Positions 8,093-17,016 are shown, numbered from the stretch's first letter. The stretch: 64,000 bases of DNA from Haliscomenobacter hydrossis DSM 1100 (GCF_000212735.1 NC_015511.1:100020-164019); one strand, 5' to 3'. The notes: a model not told the origin generated them from the letters alone. Program-made: numbers and translations.

Positions 8093-10177
8093 ATGATTAG
8101 TAGTGGGGCAAGACCTTGTTTTTTAATTGTCTTTATTGTAATGACTTATGGATTCAACATCCTGTGGCCATATCAATGTGCATTTGCCCAAACACCAACT
8201 AAGCGCCCTGGTTTGTGCCTTTTTGATTCACTTTATCCTTCTGCTAAACTTTATGCTGTTGAACCGAAGTTTCAAAAGTTGTTGAGTACTCATCTGCCGA
8301 TTCCCTTAAAGAGTGACCCAGAAGCGTTTAGTACGATTCCTGTAGTCGTTCACATCATTCACAATGGTGGAACCGAAAACATCAGCAATGCACAGATTGA
8401 ACGACAGATTGCAATTCTAAATGAAGATTTTGGGAAACTCTCAGGAACACCTGGTGAGGGCAAAGGTGTAGATACTCATGTGCGCTTTTGTTTGGCTAAG
8501 CTCGACCCTTTTGGTCGCTGTACCGATGGTATTGTGAGGATAAATACCCCCTTAACCAATCATCAACCTGCTGACCGAAGTGCGCTCAAAAATTTATCTT
8601 TTTGGAATCCAGCACGCTACCTCAATATTTATGTGGTTCGTACCATCAGCGGCGAAGTAGGGGGCTATGCTTCCTTTCCGTATGCTCCTCCTGATGAAGA
8701 TGGTGTTGTAGTTCGACATCATCTTTTTGGAGATTCTGGAACGGCAGCAGCTTCTGGTGGCCGTACCTTGACCCACGAGGTAGGGCATTGGTTAGGGCTT
8801 TATCATACTTTTAGTGCTGGCTGCGGTCAGGATACTTGCACCGAAGGAGATTTTGTCTGTGACACACCACCAGTAGCTGCACCCAATTATTCTTGTAATT
8901 TGAATAGCAATTCTTGTTCCAATGATTTACCCAACCTACCCGATCAGGTGCGCAATTATATGGACTACACCCCGGATGATTGCAAAAATATGTTTACTCC
9001 AGGACAAAAGAATCGTATTGCAGCCACCCTCAAGGGCGTCCGCTCCTTGATCGTGTCCGCCAGTAATTTGGCGCTTACAGGTTGCGATAGTGCTTATGTT
9101 AGGCCACTGATGTGCCCGGTGGCAGCGGATTTCATAACCTTAACTACACAGGTGTGCTCTGGTACAAAAGTCTATTTTATGGATCGGTCGCTAAATACAG
9201 CTACCTCCTGGGAATGGTCTTTTCCCGGTGGTACACCTGCTTTTTCTATTTTACCCAATCCTACCGTAACTTATGACACTCCAGGTTCTTTTTCAGCAGA
9301 GCTGATTGCTAGTAATGGCAACGGTTCAGATACTTTGCAGTTGAACAATTATATTCTGGTTTCTAAACCCCAAATTGGGCTGCATTTACCTTTTATGGTA
9401 AACTTTGATGATGGTGCATTTCCTTCCCAAGGCATTGGTGTAAATAACCCTGATTTCAATATTGGCTGGGAACTAGATACACTTGCTGCTCACTCCTTGC
9501 CTTACTCGGTCAGTATTGACAACCTGCAAAACCTCAACTATGGTACAAGGGATGAGCTCGTATTACCAGCCCTCGATTTAAGTTCGACACGAGTAGGGAA
9601 CAACTTAATGCTGAATTTCTGGTGGGCTTATGCGCGTTCTGATCCCAATTATTCTGATCAATTGATTGTACAAATTTCTAAAGACTGTGGTGCGAATTAT
9701 TCCAATATCTGGAGTAAATCTGGGGATGACCTCGCTACCGGCCCCACCCAAACTACCCCTTTTGTTCCCAACTCAACTCAATGGAATAAAGCCTCTGTTC
9801 GCCTTTTTCAATACAAGACCGAACAACACCTCCAAATTCGTTTCGTAAATGTAACGGATGGTGGCAATCGGCTTTACCTGGATGACATACAAATCAACGA
9901 TGGTATTCCTACTGCATCAAAGGAACCTCAAAATTTGAACTTGCCACTTCAGCTCATTCCTAACCCTGCTCAGGAGCAAGTATTTGTGCATGGTAAGGAC
10001 AACTGGAGAGAGCCTATCTACTGTAAAGTATACGATGGCTTTGGGCGCTTATTACGCGATTTTGGAATGTTGACCGCACCTGTGCTTGACCTGATTGGCC
10101 TGCCAGCAGGCTTGCTGCTTGTAAGGTTTGAATCAACTGGACGGATTGCTACTTTTCGTTTGATTAAAGGAAGTTAA
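8093..10177 (+). CDS. Secreted M43-family (pappalysin-like) metalloprotease with PKD and T9SS sorting domains
   Basis: This is a 694-residue secreted zinc peptidase. The signal sequence runs to about residue 33 (ending CAFAQ). The metzincin zinc motif is HEVGHWLGLYH at residues 228-238, with Glu229 as catalytic base. A Met-turn (NYMDYTPDDC) and paired cysteines follow, as in the M43 cytophagalysin group. A PKD domain lies at about 345-420 (SWEWSFPGG...TVTYDTPGSF), then a beta-rich domain, then a T9SS sorting domain from about 620 (LPLQLIPNPAQEQVFVHG). It sits 19 bases after the copper oxidase, in the same orientation. Its presence in a copper island is unusual; it may process or turn over the surface oxidases (speculation). 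Confidence 0.88.
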   Translation: MISSGARPCFLIVFIVMTYGFNILWPYQCAFAQTPTKRPGLCLFDSLYPSAKLYAVEPKFQKLLSTHLPIPLKSDPEAFSTIPVVVHIIHNGGTENISNAQIERQIAILNEDFGKLSGTPGEGKGVDTHVRFCLAKLDPFGRCTDGIVRINTPLTNHQPADRSALKNLSFWNPARYLNIYVVRTISGEVGGYASFPYAPPDEDGVVVRHHLFGDSGTAAASGGRTLTHEVGHWLGLYHTFSAGCGQDTCTEGDFVCDTPPVAAPNYSCNLNSNSCSNDLPNLPDQVRNYMDYTPDDCKNMFTPGQKNRIAATLKGVRSLIVSASNLALTGCDSAYVRPLMCPVAADFITLTTQVCSGTKVYFMDRSLNTATSWEWSFPGGTPAFSILPNPTVTYDTPGSFSAELIASNGNGSDTLQLNNYILVSKPQIGLHLPFMVNFDDGAFPSQGIGVNNPDFNIGWELDTLAAHSLPYSVSIDNLQNLNYGTRDELVLPALDLSSTRVGNNLMLNFWWAYARSDPNYSDQLIVQISKDCGANYSNIWSKSGDDLATGPTQTTPFVPNSTQWNKASVRLFQYKTEQHLQIRFVNVTDGGNRLYLDDIQINDGIPTASKEPQNLNLPLQLIPNPAQEQVFVHGKDNWREPIYCKVYDGFGRLLRDFGMLTAPVLDLIGLPAGLLLVRFESTGRIATFRLIKGS

Positions 10178-10187
10178 TTCAAGTAAT

Positions 10188-10316
10188 ATGAAAATTTTGA
10201 TTAGCCCTAGTGAAAGAAGCTGGATTTGTTGTGCGCGAAGTAATTGCTGCTTGATACAGTCTATGGAATGTGTCCTGCCAGTTTGCTACCCCAAAGTCCA
10301 GACTGGTAGCTTATAG
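10188..10316 (+). CDS. Possible Cys-rich 42-aa peptide
   Basis: A short open frame lies between the metalloprotease and the copper ATPase. It encodes 42 residues with six cysteines arranged CC-x4-CC-x6-C-x4-C (residues 14, 15, 20, 21, 28, 33) in a copper operon. It starts at ATG 10188, ten bases after the previous stop. Such spacing could suit a small copper-binding peptide, but the composition could also arise by chance and I recognise no family. It competes with no other frame on this strand. Confidence 0.3.
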   Translation: MKILISPSERSWICCARSNCCLIQSMECVLPVCYPKVQTGSL

Positions 10317-10344
10317 TTTATGTTCACTTCTAAAATCGTTTGAA

Positions 10345-10464
10345 ATGGAAAATCGAGAGCTTCAATCAAGTGCCCAATCCCAATTTTTACGCACCCTAAT
10401 GCGGGTTGCCGGCTTTATTGTCTGGCTCTTTAAAAAGCTATTTGTCAAAAAATGTTGCCGTTGA
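10345..10464 (+). CDS. Possible small amphipathic peptide (39 aa)
   Basis: A 39-residue frame starts at ATG 10345. The N-terminal half is polar. It is followed by a hydrophobic/basic stretch (VAGFIVWLFKKLFVKK) ending CCR. The end is 25 bases before the copper ATPase start, so it could be a leader or a small membrane-associated partner of the ATPase. An earlier in-frame start at 10270 would add 25 residues without recognisable features. No family recognised. Confidence 0.35.
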   Translation: MENRELQSSAQSQFLRTLMRVAGFIVWLFKKLFVKKCCR

Positions 10465-10489
10465 TTACCTAAAAGTTAAATCTCCCATC

Positions 10490-12541
10490 ATGGAAAACCA
10501 TAACCACCACAACCATCAGGAAAACCAAGTCACCCAACCAGCCCAAATGAAAGGCCATGCTGGGCACCATTCGCCAAACCCTCCAATGCACCAGACTGGC
10601 CACGACCATCATGCCATGATGATTGCTGATTTTCGAAAAAGATTTTACATCGTCCTGATTCTGACCATTCCTATCATGCTTATATCGCCCATGATCCAGC
10701 AATTTATGGGGGTGAATTGGCAGTTTTTCGGGTCTTCCTACCTCCTGTTGGCATTGTCCTCCGTCGTGTTTTTTTATGGCGGCTGGCCCTTTTTAACCGG
10801 CTGGATGGAAGAGATAAAGGCAAGGAATCCCGGCATGATGTTTTTGATCGGTTTTGCCGTTACCGTTGCTTACATCTACAGTGTAGCCATTGTATTTGGT
10901 TTGCAGGGCATGGATTTTTTCTGGGAACTGGCCACCTTAATCCTCATCATGCTTCTAGGCCACTGGATAGAAATGAAATCGGTGGCCGGAGCCTCCAAAG
11001 AATTAGAACTCTTGGTGCAGTTGATGCCAGCGGAAGCTCACCTGGTGATGTCAGATGTAATCCATGAAGTAAAAACCGATACACTCAAAGCGAACGATGT
11101 CATTTTGGTGAAACCTGGCGAAAAAGTGGCTGCGGATGGCATTGTTTCGGAAGGAGAAAGTTACCTGAATGAATCGATGTTGACGGGGGAATCAAAACCC
11201 GTAAAAAAATCCACTGGAGATAAAGTCATTGCCGGTGCCATCAATGGCAACGGCGCCATTAAAGTTAACGTGTCTCATGCCGCCAAAGATTCGTACCTCT
11301 CGCATGTCATCAAACTGGTGGATGACGCCCAAAAATCAAAATCCAAAACCCAATTGTTGGCCGACCAGGCCGCTAGATGGCTTACTCTCATCGCCATTGT
11401 GGCGGGGCTTGTTACTTTTTTCTACTGGTATTTAACGGGCCAATCTTTGGTATTTGCCATGGAAAGAATGGTTACAGTCATTGTCATTTGTTGTCCACAT
11501 GCGCTGGGTTTAGCCGTCCCATTGGTTGTGGCAAAGTCAACGGCCTTGTCTGCAAAACATGGGCTGCTCATCAAAAATCGGACAGCTTTTGAGAATTCCA
11601 GAAAGATCAGCACCATCGTATTCGATAAGACGGGGACGCTTACCGTAGGCAAATTTGAGGTGTCCAAAATCGTGGCCTTGCAAAGTGGCCTAACTGAAAA
11701 TGAAATCATCCGTTTAGCCGCTGCATTGGAACAAAAATCAGAACACCCCATTGCCACTGGAATCTTGAAAAAGGCTAAAGACACAGCGATCCCTATTCCT
11801 GTCACGGATAATTTTAATGCCATTACAGGCAAAGGGGTGGAGGCTACCGTAGAGGGCAAAAAGGTATTGGTGGTCAGTCCCGGCTATCTGACCGAAAACA
11901 ATATTACACTTCCCGAGCGTTTCACGGCAAACGCTACCGAAACGGTGGTTTTTGTGCTCGTCAACAATGAATTGGCTGGGTACATTGCATTATCAGATGA
12001 AATCCGCCCTGAATCGGCAGACGCAATCAAAACCTTGGCCGATAACAAAATCAAATCCATTTTGCTCACGGGTGACAACGCCAAAGTTGCCAAAAGTGTA
12101 AGTGAAACGTTGGGTATGGACAGTTTTATGGCAGAAGTATTGCCGCATCAAAAACTGGAAAAAATCAAAGAATTGCAAAGCAAAGGAGAGTTTGTAGCTA
12201 TGACGGGCGACGGCGTAAACGATGCTCCAGCCTTGGCTCAGGCAAACGTGGGTATTGCGGTAGGTTCTGGTAGCGACATTGCCGCAGAAACTGCGGGAAT
12301 CATTCTGGTAAACAGCAATCCAAAAGATGTGGTGAGTCTGATCCTCTTTGGCAAAGCAACTTACCGCAAGATGATTCAAAACCTCATTTGGGCGACTGGG
12401 TACAATGTGATTGCCTTGCCTTTGGCTGCTGGTGTGTTGTACAATTGGGGCATATTGCTCAGCCCGGCTGCTGGTGCGGTGTTGATGACGGTGAGCACGG
12501 TGGTTGTGGCGATCAATGCGAGCTTGTTGAAAGTCAAGTAA
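10490..12541 (+). CDS. copB: Copper-exporting P-type ATPase, CPH type (CopB-like)
   Basis: This is an inner-membrane P1B ATPase exporting copper. I chose ATG 10490 because the 28 upstream codons lack family features. From there the protein opens with a His/Met-rich tail (NHHNHQ, GHAGHHSP, GHDHH) in place of CxxC metal-binding domains. The metal-path motif is Cys335-Pro-His337 (CCPHAL) rather than CPC, which defines the CopB-type P1B-3 group. Other landmarks are the TGES phosphatase loop, phosphorylation site DKTGTLT with Asp379, SEHPIA in the nucleotide-binding domain, and GDGVNDAPAL in the hinge. The length (683 residues) is typical. It complements the RND system: the ATPase clears the cytoplasm and the RND pump clears the periplasm. 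Confidence 0.93.
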   Translation: MENHNHHNHQENQVTQPAQMKGHAGHHSPNPPMHQTGHDHHAMMIADFRKRFYIVLILTIPIMLISPMIQQFMGVNWQFFGSSYLLLALSSVVFFYGGWPFLTGWMEEIKARNPGMMFLIGFAVTVAYIYSVAIVFGLQGMDFFWELATLILIMLLGHWIEMKSVAGASKELELLVQLMPAEAHLVMSDVIHEVKTDTLKANDVILVKPGEKVAADGIVSEGESYLNESMLTGESKPVKKSTGDKVIAGAINGNGAIKVNVSHAAKDSYLSHVIKLVDDAQKSKSKTQLLADQAARWLTLIAIVAGLVTFFYWYLTGQSLVFAMERMVTVIVICCPHALGLAVPLVVAKSTALSAKHGLLIKNRTAFENSRKISTIVFDKTGTLTVGKFEVSKIVALQSGLTENEIIRLAAALEQKSEHPIATGILKKAKDTAIPIPVTDNFNAITGKGVEATVEGKKVLVVSPGYLTENNITLPERFTANATETVVFVLVNNELAGYIALSDEIRPESADAIKTLADNKIKSILLTGDNAKVAKSVSETLGMDSFMAEVLPHQKLEKIKELQSKGEFVAMTGDGVNDAPALAQANVGIAVGSGSDIAAETAGIILVNSNPKDVVSLILFGKATYRKMIQNLIWATGYNVIALPLAAGVLYNWGILLSPAAGAVLMTVSTVVVAINASLLKVK

Positions 12542-12612
12542 GTTACGCGACGTAGAGCTTGAACTCAAACCTCCAGATAAGTTCCGGGTCTATTCATGTA
12601 AATTCAAAGGCT

Positions 12613-14595
12613 ATGCAACGACTTTTCTTATGTATAACCGCTATGGCGATCGCAATCCCAACGTTTGCGCAAATAATTATCGGTAAAGTTCTCGAATTGA
12701 ACAATCAGCCTGCTGTTAATGCACGGGTAACCCTTTTTCAGGATAGCGGCGCTACTTTTTTGGAGGTGCGTACCAATACCAATGGAGATTATCGTTTTGA
12801 AAACCTGGAAACAGCAAAATATCGCATTGGTGTGGCTAAGCCAGGTTTTCAGTATTTAGAAAAAGAACTTGTTAGCATTGGCAGCACTCTTGTTTTTAAT
12901 ATCCAGCTTGAGGTCTTAACTGAAAAAGGACGCTGGGACATCATTATGGACTCTCCTGAGCCCTTGGGAGGTACTGATCTTGGGGTACTGATGCCCAATG
13001 GTAACATCTATTATTGCCATAATACTAAAGACCCTTTCTTTTTTCTGCCTAAGCAAAATGATACGGCTAGCGCTGTTGGGAGTATACAGGTACAAGGTTG
13101 TGTTGGCCCTGCACTTCTTTCTAATGGACAGGTATTGTTTCTAGGGGGAACATTGCAGGAGGTCTACGGACCGGGTTCCAAAAAGGTTAAAACCTTTGAC
13201 AGCTTTACCAACAAATGGATGGATCAACCTGATTTATTAGACTATCGCTGGTATCCCACCGTGGTTCCTTTATTTGATCAACGATTGCTTGTAGTGGGAG
13301 GTGGTGGCTTGAACAACCCACTCCGAGTCAAAACTTCAGAGGTATATGACCCTTTTAAGGGAATCAGTAAATGGTCGGGAAACGTGCAGATTGGGAATGA
13401 AGTGTCGGCTATTGTTCCCTTGTATACTGGTAAAATTTTGATGACTCATCGACCTCCTCAACTTTTTGACCCCGTTACTCTAGAATGGAACTTGGCTGCA
13501 GATTTTGTTCAAGGCAACCGAATGCCAAATGGTGACCACTGTGATCACGAATTGGTTCAGTTATCCGATGGTAGAGTAGTAGCCGTGGGTTATAAATCTT
13601 TTACCCCAGATCGCCCAGGGGTGAGTGTTGAATTATACGACCCCCTTGCAAATAAATGGACCCTCGCAAATCATTTTCCACCTACTCGTTCGCGGGCTAA
13701 AGCAGTACTCCTACCCGATCAAAATGTTTTAGTTTTAGGAGGATTTAAAGAAGAATCTAAAGACCCGACCCCTACAAATAAATGGGGGTATATGAATCTG
13801 AGTGATCTGTACAATCCTCTGACCAATTCTTGGCGGAGACTGGCCAACATGAACATCCAACGAGAGTATCATGCTATTTCTACCTTAGTTCCAGATGGCC
13901 GGGTCATCGTGGTTGGCGGAGAGGGAACCCCAGGGAATGAACCTCCCAAAAGTGTGATCGAAGCATTTTATCCTCCGTACCTCTTTCGTGGCGTTCGGCC
14001 TGAGTTGAACAATTTTAATAAAACAACCTTTGGCCTTGGCGAAAACATCCATTTTGAAGTGCACAAAACCAATGCACTTTCAAAAGTAGTACTCTTGTCT
14101 CATGCAGTTATGACCCATTTTATGAATTCAGGCAATAGCCGTTTTCTTGAGTTAGATTTTACTCAAAACGGCAGCCTAGTGAGTGCCAAATTGCCAAATG
14201 ATCCCTTACTCCTTATGTCTGGTTGGTACATGTTGTTTGGTTTAGTAGATGATATACCCTCCGTTGCCCAAATTGTAAAGATTGAAGCAGATAAGTTGGT
14301 ATCTTCTAACCAAAGTTTAGTTGTGGTAAACAACAAGATTCAAATATCGCCCAACCCAACTAATTTGGAGTATGGAGTGAAGATTGAAATGACTTTAGCC
14401 AAAAGCAGCAGGGTTAAATTTATACTGCATAATGTCCTGGGGGAAAAAGTGCAAGAATTTTCATTTATGGAGATGGGAGCAGGAAATCACATGTTTTCAC
14501 TGCCTTTAAACGGACTGTCCGCTGGGGTTTTTTTCCTTAGTACATGGATAAATGGAGAAGCAATTGGTACTGAAAAAATAGTCATCAAACAGTAA
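12613..14595 (+). CDS. Secreted copper radical oxidase, galactose/glyoxal-oxidase-like, with T9SS sorting domain
   Basis: This is a 660-residue secreted kelch-propeller oxidase. ATG 12613 precedes a clean signal peptide (MQRLFLCITAMAIAIPTFA). A carboxypeptidase-regulatory-like beta domain (about 21-100) comes first. The propeller follows (about 110-440), then a galactose-oxidase C-terminal E-set (DUF1929-like, 450-558), and a T9SS sorting domain (from 576, ISPNPTNLEYG). All five residues of the copper radical site can be placed: Cys163 (GCVGPALLSNG), Tyr214 (DYRWYPT), Tyr419-His420 (REYHAIS) and His502 (VMTHFMN). Cys163-Tyr214 would form the thioether cofactor. This supports an active oxidase making H2O2 from an aldehyde or alcohol; the substrate is unknown. 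It is the last gene of the copper island. Confidence 0.85.
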   Translation: MQRLFLCITAMAIAIPTFAQIIIGKVLELNNQPAVNARVTLFQDSGATFLEVRTNTNGDYRFENLETAKYRIGVAKPGFQYLEKELVSIGSTLVFNIQLEVLTEKGRWDIIMDSPEPLGGTDLGVLMPNGNIYYCHNTKDPFFFLPKQNDTASAVGSIQVQGCVGPALLSNGQVLFLGGTLQEVYGPGSKKVKTFDSFTNKWMDQPDLLDYRWYPTVVPLFDQRLLVVGGGGLNNPLRVKTSEVYDPFKGISKWSGNVQIGNEVSAIVPLYTGKILMTHRPPQLFDPVTLEWNLAADFVQGNRMPNGDHCDHELVQLSDGRVVAVGYKSFTPDRPGVSVELYDPLANKWTLANHFPPTRSRAKAVLLPDQNVLVLGGFKEESKDPTPTNKWGYMNLSDLYNPLTNSWRRLANMNIQREYHAISTLVPDGRVIVVGGEGTPGNEPPKSVIEAFYPPYLFRGVRPELNNFNKTTFGLGENIHFEVHKTNALSKVVLLSHAVMTHFMNSGNSRFLELDFTQNGSLVSAKLPNDPLLLMSGWYMLFGLVDDIPSVAQIVKIEADKLVSSNQSLVVVNNKIQISPNPTNLEYGVKIEMTLAKSSRVKFILHNVLGEKVQEFSFMEMGAGNHMFSLPLNGLSAGVFFLSTWINGEAIGTEKIVIKQ

Positions 14596-14625
14596 GTTAT
14601 GCGTTTTGACAGGTATCTGCAACCT

Positions 14626-14657
14626 ACCCTTCAATCCGATCAAGGGTTGATTTTTTT
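14626..14657 (+). terminator. Rho-independent terminator after the copper island
   Basis: ACCCTT pairs with AAGGGT around a ten-base loop and is followed by TTGATTTTTTT. It lies 31 bases after the oxidase stop and overlaps the 3' end of the convergent KilA-N gene. Confidence 0.6.
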
Positions 14658-15491
14658 CGATTCATCGGGCTGTTTTAAGCCTTTGGTCACTCCAGGATCA
14701 GCAAGCAATCCCATTTGGTAAATAGCCACCTCGTTGAGTTTTTCCAGGCGTTCATCCTGGGATAGTCCTTCTTTGATGAAGTGAGCATTGAGGTTTTCCA
14801 AATTTGCCAGGACGAGCAATTGTTCAGCACTCGCATAATCTCGGACATTCCCTTTGAACTCGGGGTTCATGGCCTGCCACTGCTTGGCAGTGAAGCCAAA
14901 CAAAGCGATGTTGAGCATATCCGCTTCGCTGGCGTAGACGATACCTGCCTGTTTGGGGTTGGTGATGCGCGGAGGAATAAGGTGCATTTTGACCGCATCC
15001 GTGTGAATCCGGTAATTGATTTTGGCCAGCGTTCGTTTAACGTTCCACTCCAGGGCCAGTTGTTCGTACTCTTCGTGTTTCAGTCGATCAAATTCACGAA
15101 CCACATACAACTTGAAGAGAGGGCTTAACCAAGTGCAAAACTCCAGGGCAATATCTTTGTGGGCATAGGTACCACCACCACGTCCGGCTTTGGCGGTGAT
15201 ACCAAGCGCTCCAGTCCGTTCGATCCATTTTTTGGCGGAGAGCATAAACGTATTGAGGCCAGCCTGATTGGCAATCTCTTTGAACGCTGCCTCGTTGAAC
15301 TGAGGGTTATAGATTTTCTCCCACATGCCTAAAAATTCAACCGTATTGCGATTGCGAAACCACTTTTCAATCAGTCCAGCCCCTCCTTCAAAGTTTTGAG
15401 TAAGATCGGTCAAGGAGATGAAGTCGTTTTGGTTATCAGTTAATAGCCTAATATCTGTGCCTTCTACGGTGATGGTTGTTTTCTTTGCCAT
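14640..15491 (-). CDS. KilA-N domain protein (copy 1)
   Basis: This is a 283-residue protein with an N-terminal KilA-N fold, a DNA-binding domain common in phages and plasmids. Family features are DFISLTDLTQNF (about 24-35), RNRNTVEFLGMWEK (about 47-60), KKWIERTGALGI and GRGGGTYAHKDIALEFCTWLSP (about 90-127). The C-terminal half, with TAKQWQAMNPEFKGNVRDYA, is shared with two other copies in this window (23820 and 60387) and probably forms a second conserved domain. An 11-bp repeat array (15577-15664) and a perfect 28-bp palindrome (15514-15541) lie between its start and the next gene, both candidate regulatory sites. The exact role is unknown; a regulator or a plasmid-maintenance factor is possible. 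Confidence 0.8.
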   Translation of the reverse strand: MAKKTTITVEGTDIRLLTDNQNDFISLTDLTQNFEGGAGLIEKWFRNRNTVEFLGMWEKIYNPQFNEAAFKEIANQAGLNTFMLSAKKWIERTGALGITAKAGRGGGTYAHKDIALEFCTWLSPLFKLYVVREFDRLKHEEYEQLALEWNVKRTLAKINYRIHTDAVKMHLIPPRITNPKQAGIVYASEADMLNIALFGFTAKQWQAMNPEFKGNVRDYASAEQLLVLANLENLNAHFIKEGLSQDERLEKLNEVAIYQMGLLADPGVTKGLKQPDESKKINP

Positions 15492-15513
15492 TTGTTCAAG
15501 GTTTAGAGCATGA

Positions 15514-15541
15514 CTAAAACCCCCGAATTCGGGGGTTTTAG
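15514..15541. promoter_or_regulatory. 28-bp perfect palindrome centred on CGAATTCG
   Basis: The left arm CTAAAACCCCCGAA is followed directly by its exact reverse complement. It lies 22 bases upstream of the KilA-N start on the minus strand. It could be a hairpin terminator for the upstream minus-strand genes (weak T-run) or an operator. Palindromes with the same core occur in or near the other two KilA-N genes. Confidence 0.6.
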
Positions 15542-15576
15542 AGCGGTGAAACTCTTCCAGTTTCGAATTAGATAAA

Positions 15577-15664
15577 ATAACTTCATTTCAAAGTTAAAAC
15601 AACTTTACGATAAGGTTATTTTAACACTATTATGAAGTTGATTTAACTTCAAGAAAGATCAACT
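15577..15664. repeat. 11-bp periodic array A1 (8 units)
   Basis: Eight units of exactly 11 bases can be laid out, each with a core such as AACTTC, AAAGTT, AACTTT or GAAGTT plus about five mostly A/T bases. The array lies upstream of the KilA-N gene and overlaps the last 16 bases of the primase-like gene. It is one of thirteen such arrays in the plasmid backbone. Confidence 0.75.
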
Positions 15665-16551
15665 TTGCTATTGTAATCCACAAAACCACTGTAGCGCTGA
15701 TTTTGAGGAATCACCACTCCGGAGGGGAAGCTGGACAAAAAATCCTCAGTTGCCAACTCTCCCGTGCGGTCATTGTCGAAAAAAGTCAGGATGCGGGTGT
15801 AGCGTCTTGCCTGGAGATAAGACTTAGCCCGCTGAAGGAATGAAATGGAGTTGAGGATGATGACATCTTCGGGCATCCGGAGGCGTTTTTCCTCGGTCAG
15901 GTAAGTCAAAAAGTCCATCACCCCCTCAAAGACGGAGACCACTCCCCTACCCTCTTCACCCGGGGCAAAACTCAGGTCTTTTTTGCCAATGGAAGATTTG
16001 AAATAAGGATTGCGGATTTCGTAGCCACCGGAGACGTTTTTGATGCCCGCAGCGAAATAGTTTTTGCCGGTATTCGTGTTGATGAAGTGAACCTCCTTCA
16101 AGTACAACTTGGCCACGGCCTCATCGATGCCACGTTGGGCAATGTACGGCAAGGACATTTTCAGTGGAGTGACCCGTTTCAGTTCCAGAACGGGGTTTTC
16201 AACCTGCGCTACGGAGTCAAATAAAGCCCCCTGAGGCGATTTCTCCTCCTGAGCGGCACTTGGAGCCATTCCGGCCTTAAAAATAGCCTCAAGAAACTGC
16301 AAAGCTTCCTGAACATGATGATAGCCCTTGTAGCGCATCACAAAATCGATGACCGTGCCACCGGTATCCCCAAAATCGTTCCAGATCCACTTGCCGCCCA
16401 AGAAGGAGGTGTGGAAGCTGGCGATCATCTCCTGGCGGAATGGAGAGAGGTACCAGTACTCCTTGCCCCCTTTGGTGATTTGAGTGGGTTGATGACCCAA
16501 TCGCTCCAACAAAGCAGGTAAGGAAAGTTTTTTGGCCTGGTCGCTGTTCAT
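15649..16551 (-). CDS. Primase-like protein with zinc-finger-like N-terminus and toprim domain
   Basis: A 300-residue protein of the short CHC2-like plus toprim type found on Bacteroidota mobile elements. Residues 8-75 follow the primase zinc-domain layout (SLPALLERLGH, EYWYLSPFRQEMIASFHTS, WIWNDFGDTGGTVIDFVMRY). The zinc-ligand cysteines are absent, as is common in plasmid versions. The C-terminal part (about 140-290) is toprim-like, with VVSVFEGVMDFLTYL carrying the conserved Glu and ILTFFDNDRTGE carrying the DxD-like acidic pair. It probably helps prime plasmid replication. It lies between two 11-bp arrays and in the same orientation as the parA and RHH genes. Confidence 0.75.
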   Translation of the reverse strand: MNSDQAKKLSLPALLERLGHQPTQITKGGKEYWYLSPFRQEMIASFHTSFLGGKWIWNDFGDTGGTVIDFVMRYKGYHHVQEALQFLEAIFKAGMAPSAAQEEKSPQGALFDSVAQVENPVLELKRVTPLKMSLPYIAQRGIDEAVAKLYLKEVHFINTNTGKNYFAAGIKNVSGGYEIRNPYFKSSIGKKDLSFAPGEEGRGVVSVFEGVMDFLTYLTEEKRLRMPEDVIILNSISFLQRAKSYLQARRYTRILTFFDNDRTGELATEDFLSSFPSGVVIPQNQRYSGFVDYNSKVDLS

Positions 16552-16566
16552 CGAAAGTGGAGCAAT

Positions 16567-16632
16567 GAAGTTGTTTTAAAGTTGAAATGAAGTTGAATTA
16601 AGTTTAATATAACTTCATTTCAACTTTAAACC
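16567..16632. repeat. 11-bp periodic array A2 (6 units)
   Basis: Six exact 11-base units occupy the gap upstream of the primase-like gene: GAAGTT, AAAGTT, GAAGTT, AAGTTT, AACTTC and AACTTT cores in order. The first three and last two face each other, giving an overall inverted arrangement. Confidence 0.8.
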
Positions 16633-16648
16633 AAGGTTTGAAGCAGGA

Positions 16649-16933
16649 TTATTCCTGAATTCTGGTCAATTTTTCGGCGATGGCCTCCATGATCCAGGTA
16701 TGGCGGGAGAGTTTGCCCGGGCGACTTTTCACGTTGCGGTCAATTTCCTGCAAAGTCTGAGGGTCGATGCGCAACTGGACAAAAATGAGTTTGGAATTGT
16801 CTACAAGCTCTTCTTTTGCCGTTGCTTTAAGATCAACAGGGGGCGTAGCTGGCAATTCTGTAACACTCCCCTTATTGATGAGGGCATCGACCATCTTCTC
16901 ATCTACGTCCTGTTTGCGTCTTGATAATGCCAT
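16649..16933 (-). CDS. Ribbon-helix-helix protein, probable partition partner of ParA
   Basis: A 94-residue protein. The first 45 residues are polar and probably flexible. Residues 48-92 fit an RHH fold: a strand (LIFVQLRID), helix A (PQTLQEIDRNVKSR) and helix B (LSRHTWIMEAIAEKLTRI). Small RHH proteins with a disordered N-terminus next to a ParA act as centromere-binding proteins and repressors in type Ib partition loci (ParG/omega family knowledge). Here it lies 80 bases downstream of parA in the same direction, with an 11-bp array between them. It is the best candidate reader of the arrays (inference). Confidence 0.7.
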   Translation of the reverse strand: MALSRRKQDVDEKMVDALINKGSVTELPATPPVDLKATAKEELVDNSKLIFVQLRIDPQTLQEIDRNVKSRPGKLSRHTWIMEAIAEKLTRIQE

Positions 16934-16939
16934 GGTGGA

Positions 16940-17016
16940 GTTGATATTTTGATTGTAAAATCAAGTTAGAATAACTTTATTTTAAGTTAAAAACAACTTT
17001 AACATAAAGTCATTAT
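16940..17016. repeat. 11-bp periodic array A3 (5 clear units plus weaker upstream copies)
   Basis: From 16962, five units of 11 bases carry AAGTT, AACTTT, AAGTT, AACTTT and AAAGTC cores. The array lies upstream of the RHH gene and touches the end of parA. Weaker related words start at 16938. Confidence 0.7.
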
